Shown in pieces: positions 27,732 to 35,744 of a stretch of DNA of 64,000 nt (positions are counted from its first letter, which is position 1; each line of letters begins with the position of its first letter). The stretch is from an uncultured Bacteroides sp. GTDB lineage: Bacteria > Bacteroidota > Bacteroidia > Bacteroidales > Bacteroidaceae. The stretch spans positions 1 through 64,000 of the forward strand of contig CASFRN010000162.1 in NCBI GenBank assembly GCA_949296855.1. Reading direction: 5' to 3'. The translations under genes and the position numbers were made by a program. The notes beneath the pieces were generated by a model. That model was given only the letters and a program-made list of their open reading frames with translations. It was not told the DNA's origin and did not search any database.

Positions 27732-28201
27732 AATATACAAACCACGCTCATTACCGTATCGGTAACTATGCGGAGCAACAACTCAAGAGGATGTGCGAAA
27801 CTAAATGCATCCATCAACCGGACAGCCACGACAAAGACCAGTGTCGCTCCCGACACATAACGCAGAAAAGCCCCTGCCCCCATCATCCGTATTCCCGGCT
27901 CGTAATCATCAGTGGTCTCACGAAGCATTTGCATCTGCAACAAGGGACGGCGCACAAACGCCATCAACGTAGCGGATCCCGCATTGACACCGGGCGTGTT
28001 GCCAAAGACATCAACACACAGCCCCAGCGCAAAAGCCTGCAACAAAAGCGACTTACGGGGAATTTCCGAATTAAGTGCCAATATATAGTAGATGAACACC
28101 ATCGGCGTAGCATAGCCCATAATATGCACGTGATTCAGAATCTGAGTCTGAACCAGCACCAGCACCACAAACCATACCACCCGATGCAACGTTTGGACCA
28201 T
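27701..28201 (-). CDS. mreD: rod shape-determining membrane protein MreD
   Basis: A 166-residue polytopic membrane protein with about five hydrophobic helices, small and poorly conserved as is usual for MreD. Identified by size, topology (VVWFVVLVLVQTQILNHV, MVFIYYILAL, and LLLQAFALGLCVDVF, the conserved G-x-x-x-D-x-F region) and its place between mreC and pbp2. It links MreC and MreB to the wall-synthesis complex. Confidence 0.9.
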   Translation of the reverse strand: MVQTLHRVVWFVVLVLVQTQILNHVHIMGYATPMVFIYYILALNSEIPRKSLLLQAFALGLCVDVFGNTPGVNAGSATLMAFVRRPLLQMQMLRETTDDYEPGIRMMGAGAFLRYVSGATLVFVVAVRLMDAFSFAHPLELLLRIVTDTVMSVVCILCIDAMRRKK

Positions 28202-28246
28202 AAACTTACACTCCTCTTTCTATATTATATATGTATATCTTCCCAC

Positions 28247-29095
28247 TCATTTACTTACCTTGACGCTATCTTCCAACGCCGCCTGTTCCGCCCGTCCCTC
28301 ATAACGGATAACGCTCACATCCGACAAACGGGCAAAATCGGTAAACAAACGGATTTTCAAATGATAAGAAAGCCCGTCGTGGCTGTCCTCACGGTCATCC
28401 ACTATCCCTACAGGCACTCCTTCCGGAAAAATAGCACTATGCCCGCTTGTCACTACCGTATCGCCTAACGAAAACTCGGAATGACGGGGAATGTCCTGTA
28501 ACCACGCATAACGCGACGAACCTCCCTCCCACTTCAGCACACCAAAATAATCGGTACGGCGTATCTTACAGCTAATGTTGCTCTTCGAGTTCAGCACAGG
28601 AAGCACCAACGCATAATGTCGCGACACATGATAAACCACGCCTACGACGCTGCTTCCGCTCAATACTCCCATCTCGGCACATACGCTGTCCGCGCTTCCT
28701 TTGTCGATGGTGATGTAATTGTCACTCCGTGTCAAGCTATTGTTCACTACCCTTGCCGAAGTCACCCAATAAGCATCCGCCGCCTCCCGGCGTATCTGTT
28801 CTATCGCCACACTATCACGCATATAAGCGTCAAGCGAACGGCTCAACCGCTCTACTTCCAACTCTAACTCTACATTACGGCGTGTCAAGCCAGCGTTCAC
28901 CTCCCGCAAACCGAAATAAGAAGTGACACCGCTCACCGTCCGGTCTACCCATGCCACCATACCGCTTGCGGAAGTGAAATATACACTGCCCTGATAATTG
29001 TTGAAACGGAACAACAAAGTGAAACTGACCGCTTCCAATAAAATGAAAAGCAGCCAGTAATCATATTTCAACAGGAAATTCAGCAGATTCCGCAT
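28247..29095 (-). CDS. mreC: rod shape-determining protein MreC
   Basis: A 282-residue bitopic protein: one membrane helix near residues 13-32, a coiled coil about 65-110 (NVELELEVERLSRSLDAY), then two beta-barrel domains with the family motif VVNNSLTRSDNYITIDKGSA and GDTVVTSGHSAIFPEGVPVG. It scaffolds the elongasome and activates PBP2. It starts 7 bp after the mreB stop. Confidence 0.94.
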   Translation of the reverse strand: MRNLLNFLLKYDYWLLFILLEAVSFTLLFRFNNYQGSVYFTSASGMVAWVDRTVSGVTSYFGLREVNAGLTRRNVELELEVERLSRSLDAYMRDSVAIEQIRREAADAYWVTSARVVNNSLTRSDNYITIDKGSADSVCAEMGVLSGSSVVGVVYHVSRHYALVLPVLNSKSNISCKIRRTDYFGVLKWEGGSSRYAWLQDIPRHSEFSLGDTVVTSGHSAIFPEGVPVGIVDDREDSHDGLSYHLKIRLFTDFARLSDVSVIRYEGRAEQAALEDSVKVSK

Positions 29096-29102
29096 ACAAC
29101 CG

Positions 29103-30125
29103 TTACCGCATCAAGAACGAAAAGCGGTCTACATTCTTCAACGCGATGCCCGTACCTTTCGCCACACTCAACAACGGGTCTTCCGCTATATGGAACGGGA
29201 TGTTGATTTTATCGGTAAGGCGTTTGTCAAGCCCGCGCAGCAAAGCGCCTCCACCCGCCAGGTAAATGCCGTTGCTCACAATGTCCGCATACAGTTCGGG
29301 AGGCGTATTCTCCAGTGCGTTCAGCACAGCAGTTTCAATCTTGGCAATGCTTTTTTCCAAGCAATGCGCTATTTCCTGATAGCATACAGGCACTTCCATC
29401 GGCAGTGCCGTAATGCGGTTCGGACCGCGCACAATGTAATCTTCCGGAGCATCGTCGCCCAAATCAGTCAACGCCGCGCCCACGTGAATCTTGATGCGTT
29501 CCGCCATACGCTCGCTCACCTTCACATTGTGCTGGCGGCTCATGTATTCCTGAATATCGGCGGTCAGGTCATCGCCCGCTATACGGATTGAGTTATTCGA
29601 CACGATACCGCCTAACGAAATCACAGCAATCTCGGTCGAACCTCCGCCTATATCTACAATCATATTGCCTTCAGGCGCTTCCACATCTAGACCGATACCG
29701 ATAGCAGCCGCCATCGGTTCGAATATCAAATACACATCCCGTCCTCCGGCATGCTCGGCACTGTCACGTACCGCACGCAATTCCACTTCGGTTGAGCCCG
29801 AAGGCACACCAATCACCATACGGAGTGAAGGCGTAAACAAACGGCGTCCCGGATTTACCTTTTTAATCAACCCGCGCATCATCTGCTCGCAAGCGTTAAA
29901 GTCGGCAATCACTCCGTCGCGCAACGGACGAACCGTACGGATATTCGGATTCTCCTTTTCGTACATCAGCTTCGCCCGCTCGCCTACCGCAATCATCTTA
30001 TCCGTACGGCGGTCCAAGGCAACTACCGAAGGCTCGTCTACGACAATCTTGTCATTGCTCAGGATAATGGTATTCGCCGTACCAAGGTCCATCGCTATTT
30101 CTTGTGTAAAAGAGAACAATCCCAT
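29103..30125 (-). CDS. mreB: rod shape-determining actin homologue MreB
   Basis: A 340-residue cytosolic actin-like ATPase that forms membrane-bound filaments guiding side-wall synthesis. Motifs are IAMDLGTANTII (phosphate 1), VIVDIGGGSTEIAVISLGG (phosphate 2, residues about 157-175) and the adenosine motif GIYLAGGGALLRGLD. Length is typical. It heads the mreBCD-pbp2-rodA series and follows a purH-type gene by 44 bp, a gap made of repeated AAATTGAA-type tracts. Confidence 0.97.
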   Translation of the reverse strand: MGLFSFTQEIAMDLGTANTIILSNDKIVVDEPSVVALDRRTDKMIAVGERAKLMYEKENPNIRTVRPLRDGVIADFNACEQMMRGLIKKVNPGRRLFTPSLRMVIGVPSGSTEVELRAVRDSAEHAGGRDVYLIFEPMAAAIGIGLDVEAPEGNMIVDIGGGSTEIAVISLGGIVSNNSIRIAGDDLTADIQEYMSRQHNVKVSERMAERIKIHVGAALTDLGDDAPEDYIVRGPNRITALPMEVPVCYQEIAHCLEKSIAKIETAVLNALENTPPELYADIVSNGIYLAGGGALLRGLDKRLTDKINIPFHIAEDPLLSVAKGTGIALKNVDRFSFLMR

Positions 30126-30169
30126 AATTGAAATTCAAAATTGAAAATTGAAAATTAAAAACCGAAGCT

Positions 30170-30766
30170 TCATTTGCCTTCGAACCAATTATGGATAGCC
30201 GTATCGTATGAAGAAGATACGCCAAATGCCTCGCAAGCCAACCGGCGGCGTTCGTCACGGGTAGTAGCTGCACCTCTCTCCTTCAAGATATCCAACAATG
30301 TACCATATTGAGCCTTGCTCGCTACAATTACCACATCATTGAAATTCTTAGCGGCGGCACGGATCAGCGAAATGCCACCTATATCAATCTTCTCGATAAT
30401 ATCCTGTTCGCCTGCACCCGATGCTACCGTATCTTCAAACGGATACAAGTCTACAATCACCAAGTCAATCTCCGGAATCTCGTATTGCTTTACCTGATTT
30501 TGGTCTTCTTCCAAAGCACGGCGGCAAAGGATACCACCGAACACCTTCGGATGAAGCGTCTTCACACGGCCGCCCAAGATAGAAGGATAACCGGTCAAAT
30601 CCTCTACCGCATGGCATTTATAGCCCAAATCTTCTATAAAGTGACGCGTACCGCCGGTTGACAGGAATTCTACCCCATCTTCCGCCAATAAGCGAATAAT
30701 CTCATCCAAACCGTCTTTGTGGTAAACGGAAACCAATGCTGTCTTTATTTTCTTCGTTTCTGACAT
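30170..30766 (-). CDS. purH: IMP cyclohydrolase domain only (PurH N-terminal half)
   Basis: A 198-residue MGS-like IMP cyclohydrolase, which closes FAICAR to IMP. It has ALVSVYHKDGLDEI, FLSTGGTRHFI, VEDLTGYPSILGGRVKTLHPKVFGGIL, VDLYPFE and EKIDIGGISLIRAAAKN, all diagnostic. In most bacteria this domain is fused to AICAR transformylase in a protein of about 500-530 residues. Here it stops at HNWFEGK, exactly at the inter-domain linker, and the 44 bp before mreB hold no remnant of the second domain. AICAR transformylase must be supplied from elsewhere, or the gene is truncated. It leads the mre operon. Confidence 0.9.
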   Translation of the reverse strand: MSETKKIKTALVSVYHKDGLDEIIRLLAEDGVEFLSTGGTRHFIEDLGYKCHAVEDLTGYPSILGGRVKTLHPKVFGGILCRRALEEDQNQVKQYEIPEIDLVIVDLYPFEDTVASGAGEQDIIEKIDIGGISLIRAAAKNFNDVVIVASKAQYGTLLDILKERGAATTRDERRRLACEAFGVSSSYDTAIHNWFEGK

Positions 30767-30807
30767 AGCTATATGGCTTTTAAAAGTTAATAATGTGTAT
30801 TCGGGTG

Positions 30808-30815
30808 CAAAGTTA
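30808..30815 (-). promoter_or_regulatory. -7 box TAACTTTG before purH-mre operon
   Basis: On the minus strand TAACTTTG matches TAnnTTTG, 42 bp before the ATG at 30766. It probably drives the purH-mreBCD-pbp2-rodA operon. Confidence 0.55.
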
Positions 30816-30909
30816 CAAAATATCTGTTTATAAACATACCAACACGGCGTGAAATTATCTTTCTTTTAATTTGTAACAGCTTTGTAATATGTATTAAACG
30901 AAATTTCCC

Positions 30910-30917
30910 TACTTTTG
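30910..30917 (+). promoter_or_regulatory. -7 box TACTTTTG for the phosphate transporter
   Basis: TACTTTTG matches TAnnTTTG, 25 bp before the ATG at 30942. A TTTG at 30881 is about 25 bp away, longer than usual. Confidence 0.5.
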
Positions 30918-30941
30918 CACTCGAAATACTAAAACAACAAT

Positions 30942-33233
30942 ATGGAAACTGTTTATTTAGGAATTGTAATATTCCTCTTCATGCTGGCAGTGTTCGACTT
31001 GCTGGTGGGCGTCAGTAACGACGCGGTGAACTTCATGAACTCGGCTGTAGGAGCGAAAGTAGCCAAATTCCGCACTATCGTCATTGTAGCGGCCGTGGGA
31101 GTCTTTGTAGGAGCCATTATGAGTAATGGCATGATGGATATCGCCCGGCACGGCATCTTCCAGCCTTCCAATTTCAGCTTCTATGAAATCATGTGTATCC
31201 TGTTGGCGGTCATGGTGACCGACGTGGTGCTGCTTGACGTATTCAACACCCTCGGGCTTCCGACCTCTACCACGGTCTCGATGGTCTTCGAGCTTTTAGG
31301 AGGCACATTCATCTTAGCAATCCTAAAAATCTTAGGCGACGAGACAGGCATGTATTCGTTAGGAGACATGATGAATACCGAAAAGGCGTTCTCGGTAATT
31401 ATGGCAATCTTCCTCTCGGTGGCTATCGCATTTATAGCCGGTACAGTGGTACAATACATTTCCCGCTTGATTTTCAGTTTCAATTATAAGAAAAACCTCT
31501 CGTGGACAATCGGTATCTTCGGAGGAATCTCCATTACGGCACTTGGCTATTTCATCTTGTTACAAGGAGTGCAAAGCTCACCTTATATATCTCCCGAAAC
31601 GTTGGAATGGATTAACTCTCATAACGCGATGCTGATTTTAGGATGTTTCGTCTTCTTCACCGTCTTGATGCAAATCCTGCACTGGTGCAAGGTAAACGTT
31701 TTCCGTATCATTGTTTTATTAGGTACTTTCTCGTTAGCCTTGGCTTTCGCCGGAAACGACTTAGTGAACTTCATCGGTGTGCCTTTGGCAGGTTACTCTT
31801 CTTATATGGATTATGTGGCGAACTCGAACGGCGTAGGCATCCACGACTTCACGATGGATTCATTGATGTCGTCCGCCCATACCCCGATGATATTCCTCTT
31901 CTTGTCGGGCTTGGTAATGGTATATGCTTTAGCTACTTCGAAGAAAGCGCAAAACGTAATCAAGACTTCAGTCGACCTTTCGCGTCAGGAAGAAGGAGAC
32001 GAGATGTTCGGCTCGTCCGCTTTGGCGAGAACTATCGTACGCCGTGCTACGGCTACCAATGAATTTTTGATTAAAGTCATCCCTGCGGGCTTGCGCAAAT
32101 GGATAGATAACCGTTTCAACAAAGACGAAGTGATTTTAGAGAACGGAGCCGCTTTCGATATGGTGCGTGCTTCGGTCAACCTCGTTCTTTCGGGTTTGCT
32201 GATTATCATCGGTACCACGATGAAATTACCCCTTTCTACAACGTATGTGACTTTCATCGTTGCAATGGGTTCATCACTTGCCGACCGCGCTTGGGGACGT
32301 GAAAGCGCCGTTTACCGCATCACGGGTATGTTCTCCGTTATCGGCGGATGGTTCATCACGGCATTTGTAGCGTTCACGGTATGTGCCCTTGTCACTATCG
32401 TTATGTATTACACCAGCTTCGTAGGCATGTTCATCTTCATCTGCGTAGCCGTATTCCTATTAGTGAGAAGCAACATCAAGTTCAGCGAAAAGCAAAAAGC
32501 CGAGAAACAAGACGACGATATATTCAAGCGCATGATGTCTACCAAAGACAAGGCGGAAATCCTCACCTTGCTCCGCCAGCACGTGCGTGAAACGTTGGCA
32601 GACTATATCGACTACACCGAAAAGAGCTATATGCAAGTGACCGACGGCTTCATCAACCAAGACTTGAAGCCCTTGAAGAAAGGCTTAAGCTCGGCGGAAG
32701 ACAAACGCAAGATGCTGAAGAAACGCCGCCGCAAGGAAATCCTCGGCTTGCGCCGCATTCCTATTGCCGTTGCCATCGAGAAGAACACGTGGTTCCACTT
32801 GGGAAGTAATAGTTGTGAACAGATGCTATATTGCTTGAAACGTATCTGCGAACCGTGTAAGGAACACGTAGACAACAACTTCAACCCGATTGCCAAGGAA
32901 AGTGTGAAAGACTTCCTTCCCATCCGCGAAGAACTCTGCAAGCTGATGGAAAGCACACGCGCCGCCATCGAAAACAACAATTATGCCGATGCGGACGAAA
33001 TCCTGAAAAAAGGCGATGAGTTGAAGAACAAGATTTCCGCCTTGCGCAAAGAACAGATGAACCGCTTGCAGGAAACGGACAACAATGCCCTGAAAGCCGC
33101 GTTAGTTTACCTGAACATCTTGCAGGAAACGCAAGAATTGGTAAGCATCTGGCGTCACCTGCTCCGCGCAAGCCGCTTCTTCCAAGCCGACTATGTACCG
33201 GCTGAAGCACAAATTTTGAGCTTGGCTGACTAA
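30942..33233 (+). CDS. PiT-family inorganic phosphate transporter with C-terminal PhoU-like domain
   Basis: A 763-residue membrane protein. The two PiT signatures are present: GVSNDAVNFMNS near residues 23-34 and AGNDLVNFIGVP in the middle; TLGLPTSTTVSMVFELLGG and KLPLSTTYVTFIVAMGSSLADRAWG are the matching repeat halves. About 12 hydrophobic segments end near residue 510. The remaining roughly 250 residues (FKRMMSTKDKAEILTLLRQH onward) are soluble, helical and charged, and resemble the PhoU-like domain that in other genomes is a separate regulatory protein beside pit. It imports phosphate with H+ or Na+ across the inner membrane; the fused domain probably gates it. Confidence 0.9.
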   Translation: METVYLGIVIFLFMLAVFDLLVGVSNDAVNFMNSAVGAKVAKFRTIVIVAAVGVFVGAIMSNGMMDIARHGIFQPSNFSFYEIMCILLAVMVTDVVLLDVFNTLGLPTSTTVSMVFELLGGTFILAILKILGDETGMYSLGDMMNTEKAFSVIMAIFLSVAIAFIAGTVVQYISRLIFSFNYKKNLSWTIGIFGGISITALGYFILLQGVQSSPYISPETLEWINSHNAMLILGCFVFFTVLMQILHWCKVNVFRIIVLLGTFSLALAFAGNDLVNFIGVPLAGYSSYMDYVANSNGVGIHDFTMDSLMSSAHTPMIFLFLSGLVMVYALATSKKAQNVIKTSVDLSRQEEGDEMFGSSALARTIVRRATATNEFLIKVIPAGLRKWIDNRFNKDEVILENGAAFDMVRASVNLVLSGLLIIIGTTMKLPLSTTYVTFIVAMGSSLADRAWGRESAVYRITGMFSVIGGWFITAFVAFTVCALVTIVMYYTSFVGMFIFICVAVFLLVRSNIKFSEKQKAEKQDDDIFKRMMSTKDKAEILTLLRQHVRETLADYIDYTEKSYMQVTDGFINQDLKPLKKGLSSAEDKRKMLKKRRRKEILGLRRIPIAVAIEKNTWFHLGSNSCEQMLYCLKRICEPCKEHVDNNFNPIAKESVKDFLPIREELCKLMESTRAAIENNNYADADEILKKGDELKNKISALRKEQMNRLQETDNNALKAALVYLNILQETQELVSIWRHLLRASRFFQADYVPAEAQILSLAD

Positions 33234-33258
33234 CCAAGCCACATCAAATACTAATGCA

Positions 33259-33433
33259 AAGAGACTGTCTCAAAATGAGAATTGCCTATCAAAAAATAAT
33301 GTCATTCTGAGCGTAGCGAAGAAACAACGTTCGACGAAGTCAATCTCGTGTACATCAGCTTGTGTATTCAAGATCCTTCACTGCGTTCAGGATGACAATA
33401 TGAAAACTTATTTCAATTTTGAGACAGCCTCTT
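33259..33433. mobile_element. MITE-like element, about 175 bp, 18-bp TIRs
   Basis: Left end AAGAGACTGTCTCAAAAT (33259-33276) and right end ATTTTGAGACAGCCTCTT (33416-33433) are complementary with one mismatch. Inside lies a second imperfect inverted pair, GTCATTCTGAGCGTAGCGAAG against CTTCACTGCGTTCAGGATGAC, the widespread GTCATTCTGAGCG repeat type. There is no coding capacity, so it would move in trans. No target duplication was clear. Confidence 0.65.
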
Positions 33434-33498
33434 GTCTTATAAGCTGTTTTCAAAAAGGAAATAAGCTACTATGAATAAACAGGTTATAATTTCAGGCA

Positions 33499-33586
33499 GT
33501 TTCATTATACTGAAACTAAAGTTCAGTTATACTAAAACTCCAGTTTCAATGCACTAAAACAACCGTTTCAGTATAATTAAACTCAC
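33499..33586. repeat. second array of four 22-bp palindromic units
   Basis: Units start at 33499, 33521, 33543 and 33565, each 22 bp. The first 18 bp of each form a GTTT...AAAC inverted pair, from nearly perfect (GTTTCATTATACTGAAAC) to degenerate (GTTCAGTTATACTAAAAC). Sequence is unrelated to the array at 5525, but unit length, copy number and total length (88 bp) are identical. It lies between the phosphate-transporter 3' end and the TlpA-gene 3' end. The 377-bp gap 33234-33610 holds only this array and the MITE. Confidence 0.8.
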
Positions 33587-33610
33587 AAGAATCTTATCTA
33601 TATAACAAGA

Positions 33611-34636
33611 TTAACGCATCAGTTCAGCCAGTTTATCCGACAAATATTCCCCAGTCAGGCATTTGCCTATGATTTGTCCCGAAGCCGCATCAATCAGGTA
33701 ATTCCAAGGAATCCCATTCAATCCGTATGCTTTCCAAACCGGAGTGTTGCGTGGATTATCTTTCACCTCTGTTATGACATTCGTCCACGGCAGAGCTTCC
33801 TCCTCCAGCACTTCCTTCCAACTTTTCGCATCTTTGTCGAAAGACAATCCATAGATTTCAAAGCCTTCCTCACGGTAAACCGCATAGAGATGTTTCAAAT
33901 TAGGTATCTCCCTACGGCACGGTCTACACCAAGTAGCCCAAAACTCCAACAACACATATTTTACCCCTTTCTTATTCACCGTCCCGCTCAAAGCAATCGA
34001 TTGTCCACTCCTATCTTTTCCCGACACATCCAAATAAAGCATCGAAAGATCGGCTTTCGTTTCGGCTAACATTGCCTGGGCTCTTGCATACAACGGATGC
34101 TTATGCAGGTCAGAAGGGAATATACCCATCAAGCTTTCTACCTCCTGTTTGGATGCCATTATCATCAAATCTTCCAAGAGATAACATCCCAATACATCCG
34201 GATGCTGAAGAAGTACCTCCTTCGTCAAGGTTTTAATCTGCTCCAAAGATTTCCCTGCACGCGATTTCATCAACGTCCAATAAGCATCGTTCATCGGGCT
34301 TCCCGTAGAGACACAGCCGAACATCGAATCGCTTTGAAGAACAATACAAGCGCCATCTTCCAAAAACACCTGACTTCCTATCTGAGCAAGTTCTTGAGGA
34401 TTAGAAGACTTACCCATGTAAGGGAAACAAATTCCTGTTCCCTTATCCGAACCTTCTAACCGAAAAGAAGCATTTTCAATCCGTGCGGAATCCAATACAT
34501 TCCATTTCACCCCATCTAAAAGGTACACATATTGTCCGTCCACAAAGGAAGAATCACTCCCCATAACGACATATCCGCTTGCTTTGCAATATCCAATACC
34601 TATCAAGCAAGCCAACAAAAGTCCTTTTCCTCTCAT
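33611..34636 (-). CDS. DUF4369 / TlpA-like thioredoxin-fold protein
   Basis: A 341-residue exported disulfide-reductase-like protein. The N-terminus (LLLACLIGIGYCKASG) is a signal peptide, possibly a lipoprotein signal with the cysteine at residue 18. Residues about 20-110 form a beta-rich DUF4369-like domain, then a helical linker (about 120-200), then a TlpA/AhpC-type thioredoxin domain with LLEFWATWCRPCRREIPNL (WCxxC site) and the cis-proline loop NGIPWNYLID. This layout is common in Bacteroidales periplasmic proteins. The substrate is unknown. A decayed toxin gene lies just upstream. Confidence 0.87.
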   Translation of the reverse strand: MRGKGLLLACLIGIGYCKASGYVVMGSDSSFVDGQYVYLLDGVKWNVLDSARIENASFRLEGSDKGTGICFPYMGKSSNPQELAQIGSQVFLEDGACIVLQSDSMFGCVSTGSPMNDAYWTLMKSRAGKSLEQIKTLTKEVLLQHPDVLGCYLLEDLMIMASKQEVESLMGIFPSDLHKHPLYARAQAMLAETKADLSMLYLDVSGKDRSGQSIALSGTVNKKGVKYVLLEFWATWCRPCRREIPNLKHLYAVYREEGFEIYGLSFDKDAKSWKEVLEEEALPWTNVITEVKDNPRNTPVWKAYGLNGIPWNYLIDAASGQIIGKCLTGEYLSDKLAELMR

Positions 34637-34667
34637 TATTTCATATTCTTTTTGTATAGCATATTAT

Positions 34668-34867
34668 TTAATAATAACGTGATAACTGCAACAACCCCTT
34701 TATTTCCGCATCGGTCAACGTGTCCCGTTCGGATTTATCGTAGAGGGTAAGGAGGGTGACGCACCCCTCGTCAATGCTGATTACGGCTTCGGTATCGGTC
34801 AGTACACGAGACCGCCCCGTTTTCCCTTTCCTTTACTGGCGATGCCAATGCGTAAGTCTTCTGTCAT
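34668..34867 (-). pseudogene. remnant of a RelE/HigB-type toxin gene, frameshifted
   Basis: Reading leftward from an ATG at 34867 one frame gives MTEDLRIGIASKGKGKRGG then stops (LVY, TGA); a second frame continues with VLTDTEAVISIDEGCVTLL, TLYDKSERDTLTDAEIKGLL and a stop at 34668-34670. Together they match the C-terminal half of Bacteroidales RelE/ParE-family toxins (RLAI..SKGKGKSGG.RVI...LL.IYDKSE...I...EI..L). The N-terminal half and any antitoxin are gone. Together with the frr promoter at 34978 it accounts for the 415-bp gap 34637-35051. Confidence 0.72.
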
Positions 34868-34977
34868 TTAAGTGCCCACGTCACAAAGTTACGATTATTT
34901 CCCTATTGCCCAACTATTTCTTCAACAAATAATGACGAACAATTCTACACACTTTCCGACGAAAATCTTTACGAACT

Positions 34978-35009
34978 ATTGCAAGAGAATAAAAAATGAC
35001 CTATTTTTG
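34978..35009 (+). promoter_or_regulatory. promoter of frr
   Basis: TATTTTTG (35002-35009) with a partial -33 element (TTG, 34979-34981) at 20-bp spacing, 42 bp before the frr ATG. Confidence 0.55.
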
Positions 35010-35051
35010 TTCACATAAACTTATCGACAACATTTTAAAGCAATAAAAAAT

Positions 35052-35612
35052 ATGGCAGATTCAAAAACAATCCTCAGCGCAGCTGAAGAAAAAATGGATA
35101 TGGCAATCATGTATCTGGAAGACGCATTGGCACATATCCGCGCCGGAAAAGCCGACGTGCGGCTGCTTGACGGCATCCGTGTAGATTCATACGGAAGTAT
35201 GGTTCCTATTAACAATGTAGCGGCGGTTACTACCCCCGACGCGCGAAGCATCGCCATCAAGCCGTGGGACAAGAGTATGTTCCGCATTATCGAAAAGGCA
35301 ATTATCGACTCTGACTTAGGCATTATGCCCGAAAACAACGGCGAAATTATCCGCATCGGTATCCCCCCGTTGACCGAAGAGCGCCGTAAACAACTCGCCA
35401 AGCAATGCAAAGGCGAAGGAGAAACAGCTAAGGTGAGTGTGCGCAACGCACGCCGTGACGCTATCGACGCCCTGAAAAAGGCAGTAAAAGAAGGCATGGC
35501 GGAAGACGAGCAAAAGAACTCGGAAGCCAAACTCCAAAAGACACACGACAAGTATATCAAGCAAATCGAAGACTTGCTTGCCGCTAAGGATAAAGAAATC
35601 ATGACGGTATAA
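35052..35612 (+). CDS. frr: ribosome recycling factor
   Basis: A 186-residue cytosolic protein that, with EF-G, splits the post-termination ribosome. It has the usual three-helix-bundle pattern and conserved blocks LAHIRAGKADVRLLDGIRVD, NNVAAVTTPDARSIAIKPWDKS and the C-terminal SVRNARRDAIDALKKAVKEG. Length is normal (about 185). It precedes rsgA on the same strand, separated by two inverted repeats. Confidence 0.97.
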   Translation: MADSKTILSAAEEKMDMAIMYLEDALAHIRAGKADVRLLDGIRVDSYGSMVPINNVAAVTTPDARSIAIKPWDKSMFRIIEKAIIDSDLGIMPENNGEIIRIGIPPLTEERRKQLAKQCKGEGETAKVSVRNARRDAIDALKKAVKEGMAEDEQKNSEAKLQKTHDKYIKQIEDLLAAKDKEIMTV

Positions 35613-35617
35613 ACTTT

Positions 35618-35651
35618 GAGCCTGTTTAAATTTTCAAATGTAAACAGGCTC
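35618..35651. repeat. short inverted repeat made of the MITE ends
   Basis: GAGCCTGTTTA (35618-35628) and TAAACAGGCTC (35641-35651) form a perfect 11-bp stem, 5 bp after the frr stop. The bases equal the two terminal repeats of the 45036 element brought together, as if by internal deletion. It may serve as the frr 3' hairpin. Confidence 0.7.
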
Positions 35652-35662
35652 TTAATGAAACT

Positions 35663-35716
35663 CACCACAGAAGTATACAGAGAAAAATAATCTTTTAATC
35701 TGTGTAATCTGTGGTG
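35663..35716. repeat. intergenic inverted repeat, CACAG/CTGTG type
   Basis: Left arm CACCACAGAAGTATACAGAG and right arm AATCTGTGTAATCTGTGGTG pair imperfectly. A diverged member of the family at 10982 and 16297, between frr and rsgA. Confidence 0.75.
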
Positions 35717-35744
35717 AAACCATAACAAATAAAACACATTTCAT

